From: Gracilaria domingensis
Lineage: Eukaryota > Rhodophyta > Florideophyceae > Gracilariales > Gracilariaceae
Length of the DNA stretch: 64,000 nucleotides
Assembly (NCBI GenBank): GCA_022539475.1
Contig: VCMS01000297.1
Location: forward strand, 36,532 to 100,531
Direction of reading: 5' to 3'
Shown here: positions 1 to 9,255 of the stretch, in pieces
Layout of the letters: every line of letters begins with the position of its first letter
Numbering within the stretch: the first letter of the stretch is position 1
Position numbers and translations under genes: made by a program
The notes under the pieces: model-generated
Database searches by the model: none
Told to the model about the DNA's origin: nothing
What the model saw: the letters and a program-made list of their open reading frames with translations, nothing else

Positions 1-485
1 ACTGATCTCCATCCGAGAGGTTAAAGGGTGATCTGGATTGTTTGTCATCTGACTGAACGCATCCGTTTCATTTCCATCCTCAGCGATCTCCGAGTCCGCA
101 TCAATCATACACTTCCTCGTCTTCATCTTCGGTTCCATTCAATTTCATCTTCATTTTCAAAGTCCAATTTGCTTCATCTGATGATTCGTCCCAGAACCAA
201 TAAAGTTTCCTGTTCTTTCTTCATTTCGGTCCGCAAGTTAGTGGAAAAGATTGTGTAGTTCCAGGAAAGCGGCTTCATAAATGCACATGCTTAGAAGATG
301 CTTATTCCGCCCTCTTGAGATGTCGGTAAATCCCCATTACATGTCAAGTTCAATACCTTGCTCCCCATTGATTGCAGCCAGGCCTACCCCCTTTGCGCTT
401 CCCGTTCGAACTTCGCATTCAAGTCGTACCAGGCACCGACATGGTCGCCAAAGTGTTTTGGTAGTTGGGTGATGTCCTTGTAGAG
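1..485 (-). pseudogene. Ty1/copia pol remnant, downstream of integrase core
   Basis: Read on the minus strand this is the continuation of the copia polyprotein found at 12481-13887. The two parts were separated by the gypsy insertion at 486-12480. If one copy of the TAGAG duplication is dropped, the frame runs across the junction from PYVAL into a QGHHPT-like motif, which matches the position where copia integrases have the ALxGxxP motif. About 50 codons further on a TAA (minus strand, near plus 310) and later frameshifts break the frame. The remainder contains short acidic stretches typical of the linker between integrase and reverse transcriptase. The reverse transcriptase would lie beyond the left edge of the window. 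It is a decayed relic. Confidence 0.65.
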
Positions 486-1437
486 TGTAGTGCAAACCCG
501 GGGACGGAAGAGACATCCAAGGCGGTCGGAGGGTCCTTGCTCCCTAGGGGAGGTAGACTCCCAGGAAATGAGCCCTCGTGCACGAAAACTGGCGGGTGTA
601 AGACCTCCCGTGCCTCGGATATACCTCGGAGTGACGTCGGGAAACAGCCTAGGCCCAAAGGTCCGGGCCAACGGAGTCCACAGTGATGGGCCGCCACCAG
701 CGGGCAGTGGAAACCCTAGGCAGAAAAGGGAAAAAAGGGAAAAACTAGAGGAAACCCGGCGGGGCGTGCGGTAACGGCACAGGCCCGGCGGCGGGTGACG
801 AGACGTGTATTCAGCCCACGCGGCAAAGATCTCTATACAGAGTTGGTAGTTCTACCACTTGTGGTAAACAGGTATCTGCACAATGTAAGGTGTCCGAAGA
901 CGGAATTAGCCCGAGGGCAATGGCCACAAATGATCAGAATTGCCTGAAAGATCCCGACGGATGGAGCTAGAACGTACCGTACGCGGTGACTCTCCGGGAG
1001 AGTGGTGCACTTCGCGCAGGCGAAACTAGTCCAGAGGCCGAACCCGGTTACACTTTACTGAAGGTGGAGGTGGCCGCGAGGTCACCTCTTATACCGTAAC
1101 CGGTAAATTAGTTAAAACTAAATTAAATAATCTGGTGCACACTTGTGCAAAGCCACACACGTGGTGTACGTGCACAGCCCGCTTCAGCAACCAGTAAATA
1201 ATTCGACTATCGAAACAATTCCTCGGTGAAGAACCCAAACCCGACCACGTGTACCCACGACCACTCAATACCACGTGCCACACCATGGCCAGTCCAGCGG
1301 ACATTCCGACATCCAACCACCTCAAAATATCCCAGTTTTGGGCCAAGTTTCATACTTTCCTTACCTAGGATCGAACCTCGGTGCACGAGTTATGAGTATC
1401 AACTTCAATGATACCGCGTTTCCGCGTTTGCTCTACA
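486..1437 (-). repeat. 3' LTR of gypsy element 1
   Basis: This is a direct repeat of 11532-12480. It begins TGTAG and ends CTACA on the plus strand, with TAGAG immediately outside at 481-485. It contains a conserved CCTCTTATA (1086-1094), which on the sense (minus) strand reads TATAAGAGG and is a plausible TATA box. Several CACGTG G-box motifs occur at its plus-strand right half. Because pol is on the minus strand, this copy is the downstream (3') LTR. Confidence 0.95.
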
Positions 1438-1451
1438 CATCCCCCTCCTTA
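1438..1451 (-). promoter_or_regulatory. Polypurine tract of element 1
   Basis: On the minus strand TAAGGAGGGGGA followed by TG directly abuts the start of the 3' LTR (TGTAG). This is the expected place and composition for the plus-strand primer of a retrotransposon. The same 12-mer occurs at 5071-5082 and 8260-8271 inside pol. Confidence 0.85.
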
Positions 1452-1497
1452 GCCTCGAGGCATTGCGAGAACGGCGGAGACTTCCAATGGAGAGGGG

Positions 1498-1505
1498 TAT
1501 AAATA
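1498..1505 (+). promoter_or_regulatory. TATA box for the antisense frame
   Basis: TATAAATA preceded by GGGG lies 60 bp inside the 3' LTR edge and about 140 bp upstream of the ATG at 1643. It is on the opposite strand to gag and pol. It suggests that the antisense frame 1643-3336 has its own promoter independent of the LTR. Confidence 0.55.
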
Positions 1506-1642
1506 CGCAAGATTCGATGAGCCTTACCGATATCCCGGTCCCTCGTCGCAACGAGCCTCACGGTCCTACTGCCAGTTCTCCCGCAGTCACAGTGCGTTCC
1601 GACGACTCGGCGGTCCCAGACTCTTCTTAGATCGTCTCTGCG

Positions 1643-3336
1643 ATGGATCCTTACCAGGATAGCGACCAGGCTTCCCAGCCTGGGGCGTCGGGCAACCCGA
1701 TTCCACCTGTTCCCGCGACTGGGTATCTCGGCGGCTTCGCCACAAGCTCCTCTGTTACAGAGCCAAAGTCACACTCCGACACCGAATCCGGTCGACGTAG
1801 CTGCGTGGAACCCGGCGCATGCCGTGCCATTGCTGGCTACTCCAAGTGGCTGGATTGCGCGCGAGTCACTCTTGACACAGGATCCGAAAACGGACGGGAG
1901 TTGGACGTTCTCCAGGGCTCCCTGGTTCCATCCGACAGCGGTACGCAACGGGGCGTTAGTCGATGCTTATACCGAGAACGGTGTGCTGCCTGGCGGCCTT
2001 CCTCGCGACATGGTCGACTCCTGGGATTGGAGGAACCGCGTAGCGGTGCCGACTCATCTTATCTCGCGGCAGAGACGCGGTCGTCAGTACGAGACGTTGG
2101 ATCAAGCCAGAGCGGCTATGGCGCGGCTCGCGTACTTCTGTAAGGAGCGGGCCTCTTTTCCAGAGCTGATTCCACCGTCCTACGGTTTCGACTTATCTCG
2201 CTTCCGAACGTACGGAGAAATTCAGTATGGCGCGAACCTCGCGGAGTTCTCAGCCTCAGCTGCCTTCCCTCAGGAAATGCCATCCGACATCCTCCTGTTT
2301 GACAGGCCTATCATCCGAGCGGAATTTCGCTATCTGCGACGTCCTTCTGGGGATGGGTCGTTTTTCGACAGGCTGCGGAATGAGCGCAAGTGGAGGTCCC
2401 GGTTCGGGTATCTGATTCCCTATCAGAACATCGAGGTTGAGCGGTTGCGCCCGACGGCGTTGGCGGGGCGATTCCCGTCCCTTCCAGCGTGTGGAGCATG
2501 TACGAAGTCCCTCGCGGTTGTTTCGCGGAACTGCCCCTTGTATCTCCTACGTGGGGTCGCGCATGCTTGCGAATCCCAACTTAGGGTATTGGATTCTGTT
2601 AATCGCTGAATGGGCGGCTCGCGTTGCCGCGTTCATGCTTTGGGAAGCCTATGATCAAAACCGTGTTTGGTACATCCCGCCGAAGCTGCGGCTCGTCCTG
2701 ACGACGCTGGATCTCCACACCGCTCTGGGTTCAGAAGACAACGTTCTCGAGCTCGAGTACCTCCTCGATCTCATCGAGAAGATCAATTGGGGCCAAGTTC
2801 CGGCGGAAAACGTCCCACGCGGGAGTAGGTCACCTCATGATCGTTCACCTGGGCGCAGGCATCCGGGAGCCGGGGATTTTGTCTATTACGACCCGTGGGA
2901 GGGTGTCGTGGTGTCACGCGACCAAGCGCATGTTCTGCGACAAATTAATAGGGTTGTCCCGGAGGGTCACCCGGTTGGGTTCATGTTTTCCAATGATTAC
3001 TATCCCTCAGCCAACGAGGACGATCCAATGGTGGATGATACGGTAGAAAACCAGGTGCTGGTCGGTCAGCCGCTTGGGACGGTAACGAATCCAGAAGCTG
3101 GAGCAGGCAATTTGCCAGTGGCTCCCACGGGTTGGGGTGTAGGCCCTTCCCAGGAAAACATCGATCCGCGAGCCATCGCGATGCGTAATCAGCTCCTGAA
3201 CTTCGGATTACCAGTCCCACCGGACATGTATGACCTCGGCCAGTTGATGATTCTGGGTGCGCAGACGTTTGCGAGTCCTTCTCAAGGTGGTCCGTCGGAC
3301 ACGGGAGGCGCGGGACCCTCGACGGGTTTACCGTGA
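1643..3336 (+). pseudogene. Antisense additional ORF of gypsy element 1, frameshifted
   Basis: About 560 codons are open on the plus strand, opposite to gag and pol, between the chromodomain and the 3' LTR. The coding frame moves twice: frame of ATG 1643 to about 1790, then to about 2490, then to the stop at 3334-3336. The middle and last sections have ordinary amino-acid composition with aromatic and charged residues (for example WDWRNRVAVPTHL and YYDPWEGVVVSRDQ), unlike a chance reverse frame. A TATA box is at 1498-1505. I recognise no domain. Antisense extra frames between integrase and 3' LTR are known in some plant Ty3/gypsy elements, but homology to those is not shown here. The two shifts may be real decay or assembly indels. 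Confidence 0.6.
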
Positions 3337-3764
3337 GTCCAAGAGTGGGACGACCTCGTTTGAGTGAGTGCGAACGACGCAACGTTGGATGACCAACAAC
3401 CAAACTAGTGGTATAACTTCTGTCATAGAATAAACCGAAAGTCGGTAACTTCCTGCTTCTTAGCCGGGTTCCGGTATCCTTGTTCTTCCTTCTTCATCGA
3501 TTCCGATTACTTCTCTTCCAGAGTTCCTCCTCCCTGAGTAACCGTGTGTCTTCGCATCCATTCACCTTATATCCGCGTTAAATTTGCGTTGGACCGTAAT
3601 ACGGTAGTTCGCTAAATCCGATAAATCGGCGTCCGTGACCCGGAGTACTTCTTTTTCTTCATCCCTTGGGGTTCCTTCCCACAGGGATTCTTCTATCTTT
3701 AACCAGATACCAATTCATCCCGCGAGCGGGCCAGTCGGTTGACAACGGCATGGGAGCCTTGGGG
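3337..3764. other. Spacer between convergent antisense ORF and chromodomain
   Basis: There is no convincing frame on either strand. The stretch is mildly CT-rich on the plus strand and probably holds the 3' untranslated regions of the two converging frames. Confidence 0.5.
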
Positions 3765-4016
3765 TTAACCTACTTGGGCGGAATCCAAGTCTGGAGGGTA
3801 AGCTAAGTGCTTGCGCCGATAATAGGCGATGACCTTGGACCGCGGTAGGTGTTCAATTGGTTCCCAAGTATCCTCATCAGGAGCGTATCCGTACCAACGG
3901 ACCTGATAAAGCACTTCCCCGTCGTTCACGGCATGGCGCACTATGCGGTCTATCACAAATTCCTGTGAATACACTTCCCGGCTGCGGGCCTTCGTGGGCT
4001 GCCGAGCCATTCCCAT
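3765..4016 (-). CDS. Chromodomain of gypsy element 1
   Basis: This is an 83-residue frame. Residues about 15-70 form a chromodomain: an initial Y-F-V-I-D-R-I-V strand, then L-Y-Q-V-R-W-Y-G-Y and E-D-T-W-E-P-I-E-H-L, followed by a C-terminal helix with Y-Y-R-R. In chromoviruses this domain follows integrase and binds modified histone tails, steering integration into heterochromatin. Here it is separated from the pol stop at 4728 by about 0.7 kb, although it is in the same reading frame as pol. It may be joined by splicing or made separately, or the intervening part may have decayed. The fold assignment is confident; the exact start is not. Confidence 0.8.
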   Translation of the reverse strand: MGMARQPTKARSREVYSQEFVIDRIVRHAVNDGEVLYQVRWYGYAPDEDTWEPIEHLPRSKVIAYYRRKHLAYPPDLDSAQVG

Positions 4017-4727
4017 TGAAATGGGTCCCCTCGAGGGCCTAACAGAGATTTAGGAGCTCCCTCGGAGATGCCTTCCACGCGGTGGAGTTCGTCCTCTGAG
4101 TGCGAGCTTCGCGGGGGTCGCCCGTTGCGGCGATACTATAACTCGCGAGTCCCGCGCTCTCTTCCAAAGGTGAGAGGGTCTCCTGAAAGCTCTCGAACAG
4201 TCGAGTACAACGGGTAAACGTTGACCGCCCTTGCTAGGGAGACCATCGAGTAGTAGCGCTCCCGATTGACGGGTCTTTCGACTTCACCATGGTGACCGTT
4301 CTGCTGAAGAGGCATGCCAATCACACTCCCTATGCAGGGCGGCGGTTCGCCCGGCCACGGACCATGTGCCATCGTTTCCCATTGGTGGGGCGCCACAATC
4401 TGGCACATCTGACGACAGTACGCCGTGTTCGGCCGTCCACGTGGATGCGGCTGACAGCCACTCATTAAGAATCACCACACATTGCTGTGTCCCCGCGCTG
4501 ACACGATTATTTCCCAAAAACAAATCGGGGAGATGCGTTCGCGCACATTTGCGGTGGCGGCGCAGCCTCAAAAACCAAGCGCCAACTCTCCACGTGACGT
4601 GGTTGTACTCCTCGGAGTGTTACGTCACAAAAACTTCAAGTCCTGTAAGGGAAACCATTGAATGGTACTCTCTCAGACCCACTCACACATGAGCTAACCC
4701 AGGCCAAGTCTGGTTCGCTTCACAGCG
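4017..4727 (-). other. Spacer between pol stop and chromodomain frame
   Basis: Seven hundred bases on the sense strand with several stops in all frames. A GTGAGT donor-like site follows the pol stop on the minus strand and a TTAG acceptor-like site lies just upstream of the chromodomain ATG. An intron is therefore conceivable but unproven. Confidence 0.35.
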
Positions 4728-7700
4728 TCAATTATCCGCGTAAGACGGTTGATCCGGATTGGCGGATACTGTTTTCACAGTACGTTTCTCCTTCAAGACG
4801 CGATGGCGCGACGTCGAGACGTGCGACTTCCCAGATTGGGATACAGTATCTGCGGGTCCCTGAATTTCTCGGGAACGGGTGTTAACACTTTCTCGTGTCT
4901 CCACAGCAGTGGTTGCCTTTCCGTTGCGGACCTCGCCAGCGTTGGCAACTAGACTTCGCGAATCTCCAGTAGGAGTCACTGTGCTAGCAGTTGGCGCAGG
5001 AGTTCCAGGACGTGGAGAACCGGACGGCACCGGGGTGTCAACAAAAGTGTTTGCAGTTGCTGCATTTCCCTCCCCCTCCTTACGTGACGGTACGGGCTCC
5101 ATGAGGAGATGGGGGGGCGGGGTAACCCGTGTATACACTCGTGTAGAGTTGTTTGGGTTATTCCAAGTTAAAGTAGATGAATCTCTGAAGTCAGAGTCCT
5201 CTACGTTCGGTAGATCCGATAAACCTCGATCCGGGTGCGGAAGAATTGCGGGGCACGACGGAGCGCCGGCTGAGTGCAGCTCGTCCTGTAGCGTAGGATC
5301 CCCTGATTGGGTACTGGTAGTCGAAGGTTGTGCGTCGTCCGGAGGCGGAGCTAGAACCACGCGGTCTCGCGAGATGCGTTCGTGCTGATCGTCTATGTCG
5401 AGGACGACGGTGTCGGGCGCGACGGAGATAACACGATACGGTTCATCAGCGATGGGAGACAGCTTATGTGGACGTTCCTTCTCAGGATTATAATATTCCT
5501 TTCGGACGAAAACGAAGTCATTAGCCTTGACCACAGGCGGCTTACCGCGGAGTCGGCGGTCAAAATTCTTCTTGAAAGCAAGCTGAGCCTTCTCCATGGC
5601 TTTCCGGGCAACCGGTGCAATGTTCTTCAACCAGTTTTTCCAGGTATCCCTGTACGTCCGAGGTAACGGAGTAGACGACAACGTCGGTTGAGCTTCAATT
5701 GCTACCGGAGGCGGTATTCTCGAAAGAACGAGCTCAAACGGCGATAACGACGTGACCCGATGTACCTGAGTATTATACGCATATGTAATTGCGTCAGTGT
5801 ACAGGTCCCAATCCTTTGGGTGATCTGCTACGTAGGATCTTAATGCGTTAAGCATAGTACGATTAAATCGTTCTACCTGCCCATTACACTGGGGATGATA
5901 GGTTGTAGTAAACAAATTCTTGATATCCAAGATGCGACAAACGTCCTGAAAGAATTTTGCAGCAAATTGCGAGCCATTGTCTGATAACAGATGAACGGGC
6001 GGTCCGTATACAAAGACCCAATGCGTTACAAACGCTTCAGCGACCGCGGCCGCAGTAATCCGTTTCAACGGAACAGTTCGTACGAGTTTCGAGAACCTGT
6101 CGGTAATAACCAGGAGATATCGGTTACCTCGGGCAGTCCGAATTAGTTCACCAAGAAGGTCGATAGCGACAAACTCTAGAGAAGCGGAAGCTGGGAACAG
6201 CGTCAGTTTCTTTGAAACTCGTCGTAGTTTGACATTATTCTTTGCGCATTCCGTGCACGAGCGGCGCACTGCATAGCAGTCGAAAGCCATGGCGGGCCAA
6301 TAGAAGTCCCTACGGAGTGTTAAGTACAACTTCCTGCCACCAGGGTGAGCTCCTACCTTCACATAATGCGAGATGTGGAGAACTCTCCGTTGTAAGGAGT
6401 GAGGAACGACAATTCGAGGCCGTTTTTCAACAATCCTGACAAGGAATCCCTGATCATTGGTAACAAAGGGTAGTTTAAAACCCCCGTTGAGGCGGGCCCT
6501 TATCTGCGTACAGAAAGGATCCTCGTGTTGTTCACGTATCAGCTCTTCAGCCGTAATGGGCTCGAATGAACCAGGCGGCGGTTCAGCCGGTTCTGCGGCG
6601 ATTATATCGTCGCAAACGTCTTCCGAAATCTCTGTCTCCTGTTCCAGGTCTTTCATCATGAAGCATGGTATTTCATCGTCGATGACTGACTCTGTTTCAC
6701 CAGAGGTTCCCAGACGCGAGAGTGCGTCGGCCTGTAAGTTCAGGGTTCCCTTCTTGTACCTGACATCGAAGTCAAATTCTGAAAGACGGAGGCGCCACCT
6801 CATAAGACGACCCGAGAGCTCGGAGATATCCATGAGCCACCGGAGGGCCGAATGGTCGGTATGCACCCAAAAATGGGTCCCCATGAGATAGGGTCTTAGT
6901 GTGGTTAACTCCCAGACAACGGCGAAACACTCTTTCTCAGAGACTGAGTAGTTGCGTTCGTGCACGTTCAGAGAACGAGACCAGTATCCGATTGGGCGGC
7001 GCTCGCCTTCTTCCGAGACTTGAAACAATGCACAACCAACTTGGTACTTACTGGCATCAGTATCCACTTCATAAGGAAGCCCAGGAGTGGGTAGTGCCAA
7101 GATAGGCGGAGACGTAACAGCGTCGACCAGCGACGAAAAGGCAGATGCTTCCGCATCGCCAAAGGGTTCCAGTTTGACTGGTTGTCCTTTTCGAAGGAGC
7201 GTGTTGAGGGGGGCTGGGATGTCAGAAAAGTTCGGCACCAAGCGACGGTAGACGTTATTCAGTCCGAAAAATGAGCGGAGTTCCGTTTGAGTCGTCGGAT
7301 GTTTCGCGTCCTTAAACGACTTCACTCGTACCTCGTCGATCGAGAGCTGTCCGGGCCGGATAATATGACCAAGATATTTCACCGAGTCGGAACAGAACTC
7401 ACATTTCTTGAGTTTCAGGGTAACAGCTGCGTCCTGCAAAACCTGCATTACTTCCCTCACATGGGCGATATGATCCTCCAGGTTGCTGGAAAACACGATG
7501 ATATCATCCAAGTATACCAAACAAGTTTTCCACTTGAATCTGGCTAACAGAATGTCAATTGCACGCTGAAACGTAGCGGGAGCATTCGTCAATCCGAAAG
7601 GCATCCGTTTAAAGCGGTATAAGCCTTGATGGCATACAAACGCGGTTTTGCCGCGGTCTTCCTTCCTGATTGGAACCTGCCAGTAACCCCAATTGGCATC

Positions 7701-8300
7701 GAGGGCTGTAAACACTCTTGCGCTGCCAAGCGAGTCGATGTACTCATGCATCCAGGGTATCGGATATACGTCTTTGACGGTAACGGCGTTGAGTCGCCTG
7801 TAATCGATACAAAATCGCCACGATCCATCCGATTTCGGAACAAGTACAACAGGCGATGCCCATGGTGACTGAGCGGGCTCAATTACGTCAGCACGTAGCA
7901 TTTTCTCGACTTGAGATTTCTCCTCTTCCCAAGCCTTCGGGACGGCCCGATAGGGATGTTGCGCAATAGGGCGAGTATCTGGGAGCAGATCAATACGGTG
8001 TTCGGTGATTCCAATCGTCCCAAGGGAACCATCCCACATGGGAGTAAAGTCCCGGAGCATATCCCTTAATTTCGCTCGATGAGACGCTGGGACGTGATCC
8101 AGATTCAGCTTCTCTAACTCCTCGACAGGATCTATCTGGTCTGTGCCAGGCGGTAGCGCTTTCTTAACCGAGGTGATCGGTTGTTCGTGACCCGAATTAA
8201 CCATGTGCACTTCGGCGGGTACGGCATCATCCGACGCGGCGGAAGTTTCCATTTCTCTCTCCCCCTCCTTAGGGTCAGGTACACCGAGAACCTCGGACAT
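4728..8300 (-). CDS. pol: Gypsy pol: reverse transcriptase, RNase H, integrase
   Basis: This 1190-codon frame makes the enzymes that copy the element RNA into DNA and insert it. Reverse transcriptase spans about residues 115-330, with the LDANWGYW aspartate near 201 and the catalytic YLDD at 263-266. RNase H follows (about 410-530), with DTDASKYQ, KECFAVVW and HTDHSAL. Integrase has the zinc-binding H645/H652/C682/C685 set and a DDE triad at about D714, D774 and E810 in NGQVER. A GPY/F-like stretch ends near 970, then about 215 low-complexity residues. The frame is continuous with the protease frame upstream apart from one TAA at 8355-8357, so the ATG at 8300 may only be an internal methionine. 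The catalytic residues are intact. Confidence 0.93.
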   Translation of the reverse strand: MSEVLGVPDPKEGEREMETSAASDDAVPAEVHMVNSGHEQPITSVKKALPPGTDQIDPVEELEKLNLDHVPASHRAKLRDMLRDFTPMWDGSLGTIGITEHRIDLLPDTRPIAQHPYRAVPKAWEEEKSQVEKMLRADVIEPAQSPWASPVVLVPKSDGSWRFCIDYRRLNAVTVKDVYPIPWMHEYIDSLGSARVFTALDANWGYWQVPIRKEDRGKTAFVCHQGLYRFKRMPFGLTNAPATFQRAIDILLARFKWKTCLVYLDDIIVFSSNLEDHIAHVREVMQVLQDAAVTLKLKKCEFCSDSVKYLGHIIRPGQLSIDEVRVKSFKDAKHPTTQTELRSFFGLNNVYRRLVPNFSDIPAPLNTLLRKGQPVKLEPFGDAEASAFSSLVDAVTSPPILALPTPGLPYEVDTDASKYQVGCALFQVSEEGERRPIGYWSRSLNVHERNYSVSEKECFAVVWELTTLRPYLMGTHFWVHTDHSALRWLMDISELSGRLMRWRLRLSEFDFDVRYKKGTLNLQADALSRLGTSGETESVIDDEIPCFMMKDLEQETEISEDVCDDIIAAEPAEPPPGSFEPITAEELIREQHEDPFCTQIRARLNGGFKLPFVTNDQGFLVRIVEKRPRIVVPHSLQRRVLHISHYVKVGAHPGGRKLYLTLRRDFYWPAMAFDCYAVRRSCTECAKNNVKLRRVSKKLTLFPASASLEFVAIDLLGELIRTARGNRYLLVITDRFSKLVRTVPLKRITAAAVAEAFVTHWVFVYGPPVHLLSDNGSQFAAKFFQDVCRILDIKNLFTTTYHPQCNGQVERFNRTMLNALRSYVADHPKDWDLYTDAITYAYNTQVHRVTSLSPFELVLSRIPPPVAIEAQPTLSSTPLPRTYRDTWKNWLKNIAPVARKAMEKAQLAFKKNFDRRLRGKPPVVKANDFVFVRKEYYNPEKERPHKLSPIADEPYRVISVAPDTVVLDIDDQHERISRDRVVLAPPPDDAQPSTTSTQSGDPTLQDELHSAGAPSCPAILPHPDRGLSDLPNVEDSDFRDSSTLTWNNPNNSTRVYTRVTPPPHLLMEPVPSRKEGEGNAATANTFVDTPVPSGSPRPGTPAPTASTVTPTGDSRSLVANAGEVRNGKATTAVETRESVNTRSREIQGPADTVSQSGKSHVSTSRHRVLKEKRTVKTVSANPDQPSYADN
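5071..5082 (-). promoter_or_regulatory. Internal copy of the polypurine 12-mer
   Basis: The minus strand reads TAAGGAGGGGGA, identical to the 12-mer at the LTR-proximal polypurine tract. It lies within the low-complexity tail of pol and is read as part of KEGEG. It could act as an internal plus-strand primer, or be chance coding similarity. Confidence 0.4.
8260..8271 (-). promoter_or_regulatory. Internal polypurine 12-mer at the PR-RT boundary
   Basis: The minus strand reads TAAGGAGGGGGA just upstream of the reverse transcriptase domain, read as K-E-G-E. The second gypsy element has a comparable purine run at the same place (62901-62915). Confidence 0.45.
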
Positions 8301-8354
8301 GGGTAATCTCGTTTGTACGAGCGCCTTCGGATGTGGGAGGACTGAGCCCAGTAC

Positions 8355-9212
8355 TTAATGTTTGACAAGCCACTGAGTGGATTTGCCAAAGTTAGCGACA
8401 AGTACCTTAAAGGGTTTATCGGGCTCGATAGAGACAACGCCATTCGCCAAAGCGAGTTGTCGCTGATCGTATAACGATGATGATGGTTGAACCAAATGAA
8501 TTCCATGTTGCTTGGATGTACATAGCACCCAGATCTGGGATTCCGGCTGAATGGCAATTGATTTCGCGACGCGAAGCTTCGTAGATTTAGGATCCATGTT
8601 TGGAACGTCCTGAGCCACAGGTAATGGTACACGCTTCCGGATTGCGCGCTTGAGCGGCTTCCGAACTATCGGAAAAGTACTTCCGTCTTCTAATTCCACG
8701 GTCTTCGCCCTGGGGCGGATAGCCTCAACAAAGCGGTCACAAAAATCACAACCGAGAATAACCGGTGCTGCGAGAGAGTCGCAAACAATGAATTCAAGTT
8801 TCACCACGTAGGTGCCCAATCTCACAGTGAGAGTTATAAAGCCGGACGTACGCAACGGGCGATTGTTCGCGTCGGCGATATCCAATCCTGGACCGTTGCG
8901 GACGAATTCCTGAAGTGCCGGGGGCACAAACGAAGAGTGGCTTAAGTTCGGCGCAGCGCCTGTGTCCAGAACAGACAGTTGTCGAACCATAAACTGGTGT
9001 GATAGGCCGAGGTCGGCATAAACCTTATAGTTCTTCTTGCCCATCACAAGGACTCTATCCGGAGTACGGAAATTCCGGGACCGCACCCACGCGCGACGTA
9101 GAACCATCAATGGTTCTGAGTCAACGTCGGTTTGAGCCATCTTCCTCCTGAGGATTATCCTGCTAAGGAATTGGGCCGGGGAGCGAAGCGGCGGCGCCTC
9201 GGACGTCTCCAA
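8355..9212 (-). pseudogene. Gypsy aspartic protease region of pol, ends in a premature TAA
   Basis: This 285-codon frame contains the retropepsin active site V-L-D-T-G-A-A (residues 81-87) and a following I-L-G-C-D-F-C-D motif. That pattern is typical of Ty3/gypsy proteases, which cut the gag-pol polyprotein. The frame ends at TAA 8355-8357. The next codons stay in the same frame into the reverse transcriptase, and the aligned place in the second gypsy element (LPKHTVIG) has a sense codon, so the TAA is probably a nonsense mutation. The protease start is uncertain because it would normally be reached by frameshifting from gag. Confidence 0.8.
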
Positions 9213-9255
9213 CTTCGATTCAGGAGACCCCCACCCGTAGGAGAAACTCCCAAGA

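Noticed and set aside
1365-1395. tRNA-like GGTTCGATCC motif on the minus strand in the LTR
   Set aside because: No matching acceptor, D or anticodon arms could be drawn, and the motif is shared by both LTRs.
8132-8632. 166-codon minus-strand frame across the protease-RT junction
   Set aside because: It is out of frame with the conserved protease and RT motifs, a shadow frame.
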